DNA from: a virus
DNA length: 23,183 bases
IMG/VR virus record: IMGVR_UViG_3300017963_000761
Span: 1 to 23,183 of that record
Reading direction: 5' to 3' (one strand)
The notes beneath the pieces were generated by a model. It was given only the letters and a program-made list of their open reading frames with translations, searched no databases and had not been told where the DNA came from. How positions within the stretch are numbered: position 1 is the stretch's first letter; the number at the start of each line of letters is the position of its first letter. The position numbers were made by a program, and so were the translations under genes. Below, in pieces: positions 1 through 6,575 of this stretch.

Positions 1-38
1 ATAAATAGGGTGTTGGACTAGCCTTATAAATAACCAGA

Positions 39-48
39 TAACAGGAGA
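39..48 (+). promoter_or_regulatory. Recurrent extended ribosome-binding element TAACAGGAGA (first of eight copies)
   Basis: The ten bases TAACAGGAGA occur exactly at 39-48, 271-280, 705-714, 6059-6068, 10068-10077, 10694-10703 and 11148-11157 on the plus strand, and at 16417-16426 on the minus strand. Each copy sits just upstream of a start codon. AGGAG is a normal Shine-Dalgarno core, but the flanking TAAC is also invariant, which anti-Shine-Dalgarno pairing does not require. At 271 and 705 the TAA is the stop codon of the gene before. A near copy, TTACAGGAGA, precedes the DUF3310 gene. It works at least as a ribosome-binding site; any further role is inference. Confidence 0.75.
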
Positions 49-54
49 ACGGCA

Positions 55-273
55 ATGTACGAAAATAAAATTGAGCGTTTGGCAAAAACCGATGACGACC
101 AAGAGATGGCCCGTTGGTTAGTGCAGCAACTTGGATTTATTGAAGGCCGTTACGGTAGTGATGACTATGACGATTTAGCGCAAACTTTTGCTGACATAAT
201 TATACCGATGGACGGCAGCACACCAGCACAAGAAGAGATGCTTAAGTTGGCCTATGAACAATTAGCACTATAA
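55..273 (+). CDS. Hypothetical protein, 72 aa
   Basis: This small acidic protein is not recognised. It starts at an ATG preceded by ACAGGAGA with normal spacing and ends at a TAA that forms the first bases of the next gene's ribosome-binding element. The composition (many Asp and Glu, with the run GSDDYDDLAQ in the middle) suggests a soluble helical protein. No signal peptide, membrane segment or metal-binding cysteine cluster is visible. It is the first of three similarly arranged genes (55-1014) that share the same intergenic element. The gene call rests on its ribosome-binding site and operon fit. Confidence 0.75.
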   Translation: MYENKIERLAKTDDDQEMARWLVQQLGFIEGRYGSDDYDDLAQTFADIIIPMDGSTPAQEEMLKLAYEQLAL

Positions 274-287
274 CAGGAGAATAGAAA

Positions 288-707
288 ATGAGCGCACTAG
301 TTTTCAGCTTGAGGTTTCAAGACAAATGGGAACACAACCTGCAAAAATTTAATGATTGTATTGAATTACTTTCCAAAGGTGAACAGCCTTTTTGGTTACG
401 TGGTGAAAACCCACAGAACAGGCCCGTGGGAACACCCGTTTTAATGATGGAAAGCGGGCATGTTGATATAAAGAAATTTATTGTTGGCAAAATTGTTGGG
501 AAAGTTGTTGGTGAAGAATTTAGTAATGTTATAAAAATTGATTTTGCGAGCACTGTGTTGACCAATAGGCTGAGAGAAATACTGCCTGAACACAGCGAGG
601 AAATAAATTTTAGAACCTTGTTTCCACAGTTGGGCGGGTCGTACATTGAAGGCGATGAGATTAATAAAATAATACACTGTCTAAAAACCGGGATCAAAGT
701 AGCATAA
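288..707 (+). CDS. Hypothetical protein, 139 aa
   Basis: The product is not recognised. The ATG follows TAACAGGAGA at a good distance. The middle holds a Gly/Val/Lys-rich stretch (FIVGKIVGKVVGEEF) followed by alternating hydrophobic residues, which looks like beta-strand structure rather than a membrane segment. A short conserved-looking stretch near residue 40 reads WLRGENPQNRP. Long minus-strand frames cover the same DNA but lack ribosome-binding sites and oppose the local gene direction, so I treat them as shadows. Function is unknown; its neighbours are small accessory phage genes. Confidence 0.75.
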   Translation: MSALVFSLRFQDKWEHNLQKFNDCIELLSKGEQPFWLRGENPQNRPVGTPVLMMESGHVDIKKFIVGKIVGKVVGEEFSNVIKIDFASTVLTNRLREILPEHSEEINFRTLFPQLGGSYIEGDEINKIIHCLKTGIKVA

Positions 708-720
708 CAGGAGAATAGAA

Positions 721-1014
721 ATGGAGATACTACAACCGCACGACAGATACGGATGGATCACTGCCGTTATTGCTGGACGTTGGTGTCAAGCTAAAGTATA
801 TGATGAGCCGTCCACATTGGGTATTAATGACGGGCGCGTCAGCAAACTGTGTGTGGGAAAGTTTGCATTTAGAAATCGTCATTTTAACTTCTTTGACCAG
901 ATGGATTACAACTATGATCGCGGCTTGGATTTTAACCATTTACCGAGCAGCTTATTAGACCAAATTGTGACTGAACTTGAAGCGTTACCAAAACTTGAGG
1001 GGACAGTAATATGA
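721..1014 (+). CDS. Hypothetical protein, 97 aa
   Basis: Unrecognised soluble protein rich in aromatic residues (Trp, Tyr, Phe), with the segment FNFFDQMDYNYDRGLDFNHL in the second half. The start is set by TAACAGGAGA seven bases after its AGGAG core. The stop codon overlaps a following ATG in the arrangement ATGA, suggesting translational coupling to the 15-codon reading frame behind it. No catalytic motif is visible. Another short frame inside the same interval (from 770) lacks a ribosome-binding site. Confidence 0.72.
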   Translation: MEILQPHDRYGWITAVIAGRWCQAKVYDEPSTLGINDGRVSKLCVGKFAFRNRHFNFFDQMDYNYDRGLDFNHLPSSLLDQIVTELEALPKLEGTVI

Positions 1015-1058
1015 AACTAGAACAGAACGACAACTGGCAAGCCGCTAAAAACTTTTGA
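1011..1058 (+). CDS. Possible 15-aa leader peptide
   Basis: A very short frame (MKLEQNDNWQAAKNF) opens at an ATG overlapping the stop of the previous gene. Its TGA merges with GAGGAG, the ribosome-binding site for the membrane peptide that follows. It may exist only to carry ribosomes onto that next start. It is too short to separate from chance, so confidence is low. Confidence 0.3.
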   Translation: MKLEQNDNWQAAKNF

Positions 1059-1069
1059 GGAGTGGTTGG

Positions 1070-1168
1070 GTGCGTAGTCTAGAAAAGGTGTTTGCCATTG
1101 TTGGAGCAGTTTTGGTGTTAACTATTTTATTTATAGTATTGACAGAAGTAGTGAAGATATTTTTATAA
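1070..1168 (+). CDS. Small single-span membrane peptide, 32 aa
   Basis: The GTG start is preceded by GAGGAG with a seven-base gap. The product begins VRSLEK and continues into an unbroken hydrophobic stretch of about 20 residues (roughly residues 7-27) that ends in VVKIFL, so it reads as one transmembrane helix with positive charge on both flanks. Phage peptides of this form act as holin-like, anti-holin or membrane-targeting proteins, but nothing here decides which. The gene is tied to its neighbours by overlap or close spacing. The same DNA contains the -35 hexamer of a possible promoter for the next gene. Confidence 0.55.
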   Translation: MRSLEKVFAIVGAVLVLTILFIVLTEVVKIFL

Positions 1169-1169
1169 C
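1139..1169 (+). promoter_or_regulatory. Possible sigma70-type promoter for the XRE-like gene
   Basis: A perfect TTGACA lies at 1139-1144 and TATAAC at 1164-1169. The 19-base spacer is longer than ideal, so the call is moderate. It would place transcription start about 14 bases before the HTH gene, whose own ribosome-binding site (AGGAGG) is the strongest nearby. Confidence 0.4.
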
Positions 1170-1189
1170 AGTAGACTAGGAGGATTATA

Positions 1190-1405
1190 ATGGATTTAAA
1201 AATATATGAAGAAATAAAAGATGTTTTGTTGACGATGAACGTGCGTTGGGTGGCGGAGCATGCAAATGTTTCACAGGCTTGCTTGTACAATTGGTTGGAT
1301 GGGACTACCCAATACCCACGATTAGACACGATCACAAAGGTTGCTGATTGTTTAGGGTTTGACGTGGCACTAATTAAGAAAGCTAAATTGAAGAGGGTTG
1401 CATAA
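1190..1405 (+). CDS. XRE/Cro-like helix-turn-helix protein, 71 aa
   Basis: This small protein is close to the size of a single Cro/C1-type DNA-binding domain. The segment VRWVAEHANVSQACLYNWLDG (about residues 18-38) reads as the helix-turn-helix: a first helix with Ala-Glu-His, a turn at Asn-Val-Ser and a recognition helix ending in LYNWLDG. The following PRLDTITKVADCLGFDV is the usual packing helix of XRE domains. The start is supported by AGGAGG nine bases upstream. It likely binds DNA as a small regulator; its target is unknown. Its TAA overlaps the next gene's ATG by one base. Confidence 0.72.
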   Translation: MDLKIYEEIKDVLLTMNVRWVAEHANVSQACLYNWLDGTTQYPRLDTITKVADCLGFDVALIKKAKLKRVA

Positions 1406-1719
1406 TGGGACGAAAAACATTCACACCAAAATTCAAATATGACGCGGTTCAATTAGTTGTCACGGATGAGCTAACCGTTGAACAAGCAGCCAAACAAAAG
1501 AAGATCGGGAAGTCCACGCTCGGCAAGTGGGTCAGGAAGTTCAAAGACAGCGGACAAATTGACATGGAATTCACTAAGCCGAAAGCAGATCCAGCGCCTA
1601 AAAAAGCGAGGTTCGTCGACGATTTTGACGATTGTGCGCCATACAAAGAACAGATCCGAAAACTTAAACAAGAAAAAGAAGTTCTTAAACAAACGATAGC
1701 TATATTGATGGGGGACTGA
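1405..1719 (+). CDS. Stand-alone IS3 OrfA-like HTH protein, 104 aa
   Basis: The N-terminus GRKTFTPKFKYDAVQLV, then VEQAAKQKKIGKSTLGKWVRKF, follows the HTH_Tnp_1 pattern of IS3-family transposase OrfA. The C-terminal KEQIRKLKQEKEVLKQTIAIL is the matching leucine-zipper-like coiled coil. Length is normal for OrfA. No OrfB (DDE catalytic subunit) follows; the next gene is unrelated and no terminal inverted repeats were seen. OrfA proteins bind DNA and do not catalyse transposition alone. It is therefore probably either a remnant or a DNA-binding protein co-opted by the phage. It begins one base into the stop of the previous HTH gene, so both are likely coexpressed. Confidence 0.7.
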   Translation: MGRKTFTPKFKYDAVQLVVTDELTVEQAAKQKKIGKSTLGKWVRKFKDSGQIDMEFTKPKADPAPKKARFVDDFDDCAPYKEQIRKLKQEKEVLKQTIAILMGD

Positions 1720-1720
1720 C

Positions 1721-2158
1721 ATGAACATCACAAAACCAGCTTTGGAGAATCTTGAAAAAAGATACGAAAAAGAAAAAGAAAAGATTTTAAAATATGCGCC
1801 GTTGGATGGTACAATTATCTTCGATAACTTTAGAACACGATTTAAAGATTACTTAGACGACGAATTCACTAAAATCAGATTAGAAACTAATCCACAGTTT
1901 TTAAATGGAATCCTAGTTAAGATACACAAATTTGATTCATTTTTTGAATTGTTGCCGATGATTGAGTATCTAGAAAGTGTCGGGTTTGAATGCAAGGGGA
2001 GTGAAGACTACCCAGAAATTGGACGCCGAACATTTTCATTCAAGAAGGCCAGCATTGGTGCTGATTTAAAATTGATGTGTTTTGTAAGTGAAGACGCTAA
2101 AGGTTGTCACAGGGTTGAAGACGGCGTGGAAACTAAATATAAGATAGTATGTGGTTAA
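1721..2158 (+). CDS. Hypothetical protein, 145 aa
   Basis: Unrecognised. It opens with a charged coiled-coil-like segment (about residues 5-25, rich in Lys and Glu) and continues as a mixed alpha/beta protein with several Asp/Glu/Phe-rich stretches. Three cysteines (in FECKG, LMCFV and KGCHR) are scattered rather than paired. It starts two bases after the OrfA-like gene and ends two bases before the next, which supports a coupled operon. No signal or membrane segment is visible. Confidence 0.7.
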   Translation: MNITKPALENLEKRYEKEKEKILKYAPLDGTIIFDNFRTRFKDYLDDEFTKIRLETNPQFLNGILVKIHKFDSFFELLPMIEYLESVGFECKGSEDYPEIGRRTFSFKKASIGADLKLMCFVSEDAKGCHRVEDGVETKYKIVCG

Positions 2159-2159
2159 C

Positions 2160-2306
2160 ATGTTTGAAGCATTAATAAGAAATCTTGACGATGAAGAATT
2201 GCTAAAGTATTGTAATGAGGAAGAGATATGGAAATTATCTTTTGATCAAGTAGCAACATTAATCCTAGAATTAGCCAAACGGCTAGAAACTGAAAGAGGA
2301 GAATAA
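2160..2306 (+). CDS. Small acidic protein, 48 aa
   Basis: A frame from ATG at 2160 encodes MFEALIRNLDDEELLKYCNE and then a helix ending in LAKRLETERGE. The pattern of leucines and charges suggests two amphipathic helices. The last codons (AGA GGA GAA) form the ribosome-binding site of the next gene, a common economical arrangement in phage operons. It fills an otherwise empty 149-base gap between tightly packed genes, which supports its being real. Function unknown. Confidence 0.55.
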   Translation: MFEALIRNLDDEELLKYCNEEEIWKLSFDQVATLILELAKRLETERGE

Positions 2307-2307
2307 A

Positions 2308-2496
2308 ATGGGAACAGTAGAACAAAAAATCAAGCGAGCAGCACGTGAAGCAAAAACAGCCACACGGAAAACATTCCACGCTTATATGGAAGGGGTAGCA
2401 TCAGCAGAAGATTTGTTTGATTCCGTGCAAGCGTATGAAGATGCCGCTGCGAAAGTTGTTAAGTTAGAGGAATTGATTTCTGACCTAGAGGATTAA
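2308..2496 (+). CDS. Hypothetical helical protein, 62 aa
   Basis: The start is well supported by AGAGGAGAAT upstream. The N-terminal third is basic and Ala-rich (residues 6-23, KIKRAAREAKTATRKTFH) and the C-terminal third is acidic, giving a strongly polar helical protein. No motif is recognised. It ends four bases before the hypermodification gene and may belong to the same transcript; whether it takes part in that pathway cannot be told from sequence. Confidence 0.68.
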   Translation: MGTVEQKIKRAAREAKTATRKTFHAYMEGVASAEDLFDSVQAYEDAAAKVVKLEELISDLED

Positions 2497-2500
2497 TTCT

Positions 2501-3322
2501 ATGGATGTTTCAGTCCTAGTGCATTGGATAAATGAACGGCAGGCTGTGTCTAAAAAGAAAAAGGCCAGTCGTCCAAAGCCTTGGACTGATGATCCTATCA
2601 TAAGGGATTATCGGTTCTGTAACGTACACAGGGAAGATGACAAAGTAACACAATGGATCACTTCTCATTGGCGTGTACCAAATGCTCATGATTTGGATTT
2701 TTGGTTTGCGGCGGCGGTGGCTAGATATGTAAATTGGCCGGACACATTGGCCATCCTAGAATATCCGATACCGTGGTCAAAATCCCACTTCTTAAAAACC
2801 CTACAAGACATCGAAGCGCGTGGTGGTAAGGTGTGGACAGGCGCTTATATAGTAAGCACCAACGGCGTCAAAATGTCCAAGCCCGAATATGTGGCTAATC
2901 TTTTAGACAATCTTTGGCAGCAACGCGACAAAATACGGCCCACAAAAGACGACACATTAGAATCGTTCTATAGAAGGCTGGTTGCTTGCAATGGCGTCGG
3001 TCAATTTATGGCGGGCCAAATTATAGCCGATTCGAAATATGTTGGTTTGTTGGCTGTGACAAAAGATTGGGGAACCTTTGCTATCAGTGGTCCGGGAAGC
3101 AGGCGCGGGATGAATCGGTTGCTAGGCAGAGATAAAAATGCACCGATATCTGAGCGGGTATGGAAGTCCAACTTGGACAAACTAGCCGACATCATTGCCA
3201 CCGAAATATCATTTGAAATGCACAACCAAGATCTCCAAAATTGCTTATGTGAATATGATAAATATGAGCGCGTCCGTTTGAAAGAAGGGCGACCACGGGC
3301 AAAATATCCAGGAATAAAATAA
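2501..3322 (+). CDS. Putative thymine hypermodification enzyme (aGPT-Pplase / 5-hmdU DNA kinase-amino acid:DNA transferase superfamily), 273 aa
   Basis: After a basic start, residues about 30-60 read DPIIRDYRFCNVHREDDKVT, the signature I associate with the alpha-glutamyl/putrescinyl thymine pyrophosphorylase superfamily. These are helical proteins of hypermodified-thymine phages that act on 5-hydroxymethyl-dU or its pyrophosphorylated form in DNA. The following FWFAAAVARYVNWPDTL segment fits the conserved helix of the family. Near residues 160-180, NGVGQFMAGQIIADSKY resembles a helix-hairpin-helix turn as in DNA glycosylase folds. I cannot decide between a pyrophosphorylase/kinase-associated and an amino-acid-transferase subfamily; no P-loop kinase is visible in this protein. 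One base separates it from the glycosyltransferase/radical SAM gene, and a thymidylate-synthase-like gene follows, which strongly supports a base modification role. Confidence 0.72.
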   Translation: MDVSVLVHWINERQAVSKKKKASRPKPWTDDPIIRDYRFCNVHREDDKVTQWITSHWRVPNAHDLDFWFAAAVARYVNWPDTLAILEYPIPWSKSHFLKTLQDIEARGGKVWTGAYIVSTNGVKMSKPEYVANLLDNLWQQRDKIRPTKDDTLESFYRRLVACNGVGQFMAGQIIADSKYVGLLAVTKDWGTFAISGPGSRRGMNRLLGRDKNAPISERVWKSNLDKLADIIATEISFEMHNQDLQNCLCEYDKYERVRLKEGRPRAKYPGIK

Positions 3323-3323
3323 C

Positions 3324-5063
3324 ATGAAAATATTTATAATCACATTAGGTCGGCCGGACAATCAAAAAACATACAAGCAGCTTTCGTTTCTTGATGATGT
3401 TTATTTTGTATGTGACGATCATGAAGCTAGTATTCACAGGGAACTATATGGGCCTAATGTTTTATCAGACAAGTTTGATGGATTAGGTCATAAAAGGCAG
3501 TGGATTGTAGATCAATTCCCTAATGAAAAAATCGTTATGTTTGACGACGACTTGGATTTGTGTGTTCGTAAATCCGACGAGTCCTACCATTTAAGGCGCT
3601 CGGAAGATGAAGATGTTGTCAAGATGCTTGCTAAAATGGAGTCACTTTTAGACGTTTACCCTATTGTTGGATTGAGCTCGCGACAGGGGAACAACAACCT
3701 ATTCCCTAAAAAGATTGTTTATGCCACGCGGCAAACTGCTGTTCATGCGATAAACACTGGAACATTTAAAGAGCACGGGTTGTCATATATTGATGAGGAC
3801 TTCCCGTTGATGGAAGATTTCAATGTGTTGCTTTCATTACTAACACAGGGGATCCCAAATGCAGTGATCGCAGATTATGCATGGAACCACGGGGCCTCTA
3901 ATGCGAAAGGAGGCTGCTCTGCATTTAGAACGCCCGAGCTCCAAGAGCGTTGCTCTAACAATTTAAAAGCAGCTTTTCCAGACTTTGTTAATGTAGTGAC
4001 CAAAAAGAAAAAGACTGGATGGGAAGGAATGAAAGAACGTGTTGACGTAATCATCCAATGGAAAAAGGCGTTCGAATATGGTAAATCTAAAAAGGGAGCA
4101 TCAAATTCTGTGTTGGACTTAGACCCACAAGACCCACCCAATAGCATTCAAATAGAATTCACTGAAGGTTGTAATCTACAATGTTCTTTTTGTGGTGTGC
4201 AGGGCATGCGCGAAAAAGCAGGCGACTACAAATTCATGGATGAAGACACGTTAACTAGAATTGCGATTGAGATAAGAGAAGCCGGTTGGAATAGCCGGAT
4301 TGAACTTGCCATGCATGGCGAGCCAACTATGAATAAGAAGATGGTTGACTTTGTGCGCATATTACGTGAAAACCTGCCTAAACATTCTCTAATGATGACC
4401 AGTAATGGCGGCGGGTTGTTGGGCAAGCCCTATCTTATAGACGACTTATTTGAAGCGGGTCTTAACTGTTTAGCATTGGACGATTATGACACGGTCAATA
4501 TAGTGCCTAAACTAATTGAAAAATGGGAAAATAAAAACGACTATCAAGTTACGGAATACCCAAACGATCTAAACATTTCGCCACACCATCGCCGCAAGCC
4601 GAATGAACACATTGTCATTGTGATTGGTGATATCACACAGAATTCAAAAGGAACTCACGCTAAATTAGCCACGCATTGTGGAGCAGGCGGTGAACCACCG
4701 TTGGAACCATTTGAAAAACGGTGTGCAAAACCTTTTAGAGAATTGTCGTTCAGGTATGACGGATCGGTTTGCATATGTTGTGAAGACTTCCGTGGGGAGT
4801 ATTTTGTGGACAACATACATAACAATGACATTGTTTCATTATGGAATTCAGAGCGGTTTCAAGCAGCTCGGATCATGCTATACAACAAAAGCAGGGATTT
4901 CCACCCGTGCCGGTTATGCACAAACACTTCACTTCGTGTTGGCATACTGCCTGATCGAATGGGGAAGAAAGATTTGCCAAAAATAACTGATGAAGTCAAA
5001 GAAATTGTTAATGAAAAAAGCATACCTTTATCAAAAATTGTATTAAGAGAATGGGAGAAATAA
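3324..5063 (+). CDS. Fusion of a GT-A-like glycosyltransferase and a radical SAM/SPASM enzyme, 579 aa
   Basis: Residues 1 to about 250 look like a GT-A glycosyltransferase: MKIFIITLGRPDNQ opens the nucleotide-binding strand, and IVMFDDDLDL places an acidic DXD-type cluster at 74-78, where sugar-nucleotide metal binding is expected. A linker follows, then a radical SAM core with EGCNLQCSFCGVQ; Cys283, Cys287 and Cys290 form the CX3CX2C iron-sulfur/SAM motif. Near the C-terminus Cys452, 467, 483, 485, 486, 529 and 532 form a SPASM-like auxiliary cluster region, with the typical FRYDGSVCICCED strand pair. The N-terminal domain resembles the TET/JBP-associated glycosyltransferases predicted for phage base modification. 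Position between the aGPT-Pplase-like and TS-like genes suggests it finishes a modified thymine, by sugar transfer and a radical rearrangement or C-C bond step. The substrates are unknown. Confidence 0.75.
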   Translation: MKIFIITLGRPDNQKTYKQLSFLDDVYFVCDDHEASIHRELYGPNVLSDKFDGLGHKRQWIVDQFPNEKIVMFDDDLDLCVRKSDESYHLRRSEDEDVVKMLAKMESLLDVYPIVGLSSRQGNNNLFPKKIVYATRQTAVHAINTGTFKEHGLSYIDEDFPLMEDFNVLLSLLTQGIPNAVIADYAWNHGASNAKGGCSAFRTPELQERCSNNLKAAFPDFVNVVTKKKKTGWEGMKERVDVIIQWKKAFEYGKSKKGASNSVLDLDPQDPPNSIQIEFTEGCNLQCSFCGVQGMREKAGDYKFMDEDTLTRIAIEIREAGWNSRIELAMHGEPTMNKKMVDFVRILRENLPKHSLMMTSNGGGLLGKPYLIDDLFEAGLNCLALDDYDTVNIVPKLIEKWENKNDYQVTEYPNDLNISPHHRRKPNEHIVIVIGDITQNSKGTHAKLATHCGAGGEPPLEPFEKRCAKPFRELSFRYDGSVCICCEDFRGEYFVDNIHNNDIVSLWNSERFQAARIMLYNKSRDFHPCRLCTNTSLRVGILPDRMGKKDLPKITDEVKEIVNEKSIPLSKIVLREWEK

Positions 5064-5064
5064 G

Positions 5065-6045
5065 ATGCTGACGATAAGAGCACGTAATGTCAATGAGGCG
5101 TTGTACATTGGTATGATTCACATGAGAAGTGATAATGTCCGGGATGTGTCACCCCGCGGGGACGCGACTTTAGAATACGTGACGCCCGTTGCGACAACTT
5201 ACCTCAATCCATGTGAGCGGGTTTTATCCAGCAAAGTCCGTGATGCTAATCCATTTTTCCATTTGATGGAAGCACTGTGGATTTTAGCAGGCCGTCAAGA
5301 TGTGGCGTGGTTGGCCCAATTCAATAATCGTATGCGCGAATACAGTGATGATCACGAAATATTCCATGCGCCATACGGCTATAGATTACGCACCGAAGCA
5401 GGTTTTGACCAAATTGAAACCGCGATAGATTTATTAAAAGAAGATCCATCTACACGGCGGGCGGTGTTGCAAATTTGGTTCGCTGGTCGCGATCTTGGTG
5501 CGGATTCTAAAGACATCCCGTGCAATGATTTGGTGTTTTGCAAAATACGTGATGGGAAATTGAACATTAGTGTCGCCAATCGGAGCAATGATATGGTCTG
5601 GGGTGCCTATGGTGCCAACGCGGTTCAATTTAGTGTGATCCAAGAGTACATGGCAGCGAAGCTGGACGTTAAAGTTGGAACCTACACACAAGTGAGCGAT
5701 TCGTTCCACGTCTACACAGGCGGTATGGGGGGCGCTGTATGGAACAGGTTAAAAGACGACCACAGCGGTTTGATTGATTACTACCAATCGGATGAAATAA
5801 ATCCGTTCCCATTAGTAAAAGACCCAGAAAATTTTGATAAGGAATTGATGGCGTTTGTGGGGGACGACCCAACTGAATATAAATATGCCGAACCTTTCCT
5901 TGACTTTGTGGCGGTGCCTGCTTTGATCGCATGGAAAGCACACAAAGCGGGAGATATCACTAGCGCATTGAATGCGGTTGAGGCTATCATAGCACCTGAT
6001 TGGCGTATAGCGATGAGGGAATGGTTAGAACGCCGTCAAAAATAA
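5065..6045 (+). CDS. Thymidylate synthase-fold enzyme, probable dUMP hydroxymethylase, 326 aa
   Basis: The protein follows the thymidylate synthase fold. Residues seen are Glu69 in EALWILAG, the phosphate-binding Arg131-Arg132, the nucleophile Cys153 in DIPCND, Arg173-Ser174 and Asp176 in NRSNDMVWG, Asn185 in GANAVQF, and the His215/Tyr217 pair in SDSFHVYTGG. Asn185 lines up with the TS residue that selects uracil; dCMP hydroxymethylases carry Asp there, so dUMP is the likely substrate. The histidine that usually follows the catalytic cysteine in TS is Asn154 here, a sign of changed chemistry. With hypermodification genes directly upstream, 5-hydroxymethyl-dUMP is the probable product, made with methylene-tetrahydrofolate and water. 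A plain thymidylate synthase remains possible. It starts two bases after the fusion gene's stop. Confidence 0.8.
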   Translation: MLTIRARNVNEALYIGMIHMRSDNVRDVSPRGDATLEYVTPVATTYLNPCERVLSSKVRDANPFFHLMEALWILAGRQDVAWLAQFNNRMREYSDDHEIFHAPYGYRLRTEAGFDQIETAIDLLKEDPSTRRAVLQIWFAGRDLGADSKDIPCNDLVFCKIRDGKLNISVANRSNDMVWGAYGANAVQFSVIQEYMAAKLDVKVGTYTQVSDSFHVYTGGMGGAVWNRLKDDHSGLIDYYQSDEINPFPLVKDPENFDKELMAFVGDDPTEYKYAEPFLDFVAVPALIAWKAHKAGDITSALNAVEAIIAPDWRIAMREWLERRQK

Positions 6046-6074
6046 TCAGATAACACTATAACAGGAGATGAAAA

Positions 6075-6575
6075 ATGGACAAGACTGACGTCCTTGAAAA
6101 CAAATTCAAGAATAAACCGTACCCAATAAATCGACTTCCATCGAGAACAAAAAAGTGCGATTATAGATGGGTCAGTAAAAAGAGTCATGTTGGGAAAGTG
6201 GCTAAAATATTAATTTATTTGATAGCACAACCAACAAGGAAGGACGAGCAGGTTACTATCTCTCGTGAATTTGTTAAGGCCGATTATCTGTACGATAATT
6301 TCACACGGTTGCTGCCGTGGTTTAATGAAATGGAATACAAAGCAGATACAGGGAACGAAATGACGCCGTCTGTTTTGTTGAACCGTCATCACAAGATGTA
6401 TTATAAATACGATACCAAAAGTCCTGAGCTCCGGTGTGTAATGTCGAACGAGCATCCGCTCAATTCCGAAAAGCTTGCGCCGTTTTTGCAAATAGCACAA
6501 ACCATTTTTCAAAACCAAAAACCCGTCAGTCGTGAATGGGTGCTTGCACAAATCGCGGAGGTGACGAATGTTTAA
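6075..6575 (+). CDS. Hypothetical protein, 166 aa
   Basis: Unrecognised. A TAACAGGAGA element sits six bases from the ATG. The N-terminal third is basic and Arg/Lys-rich (residues 22-50), the middle contains SREFVKADYLYDNFTRLLPWFNEM, and a His-His-Lys (NRHHKMYYKY) occurs near residue 105, without a recognisable nuclease pattern around it. The C-terminus looks helical. It ends inside the start region of the HD-domain gene, whose ribosome-binding site GGAGGTGA lies in its last codons. Its place between the TS-like gene and a nucleotidase hints at replication or DNA metabolism, which is inference. Confidence 0.68.
   Translation: MDKTDVLENKFKNKPYPINRLPSRTKKCDYRWVSKKSHVGKVAKILIYLIAQPTRKDEQVTISREFVKADYLYDNFTRLLPWFNEMEYKADTGNEMTPSVLLNRHHKMYYKYDTKSPELRCVMSNEHPLNSEKLAPFLQIAQTIFQNQKPVSREWVLAQIAEVTNV

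Noticed and set aside
1405-1719. Complete IS3 insertion sequence
   Set aside because: No OrfB, no terminal inverted repeats and no target duplication were visible.
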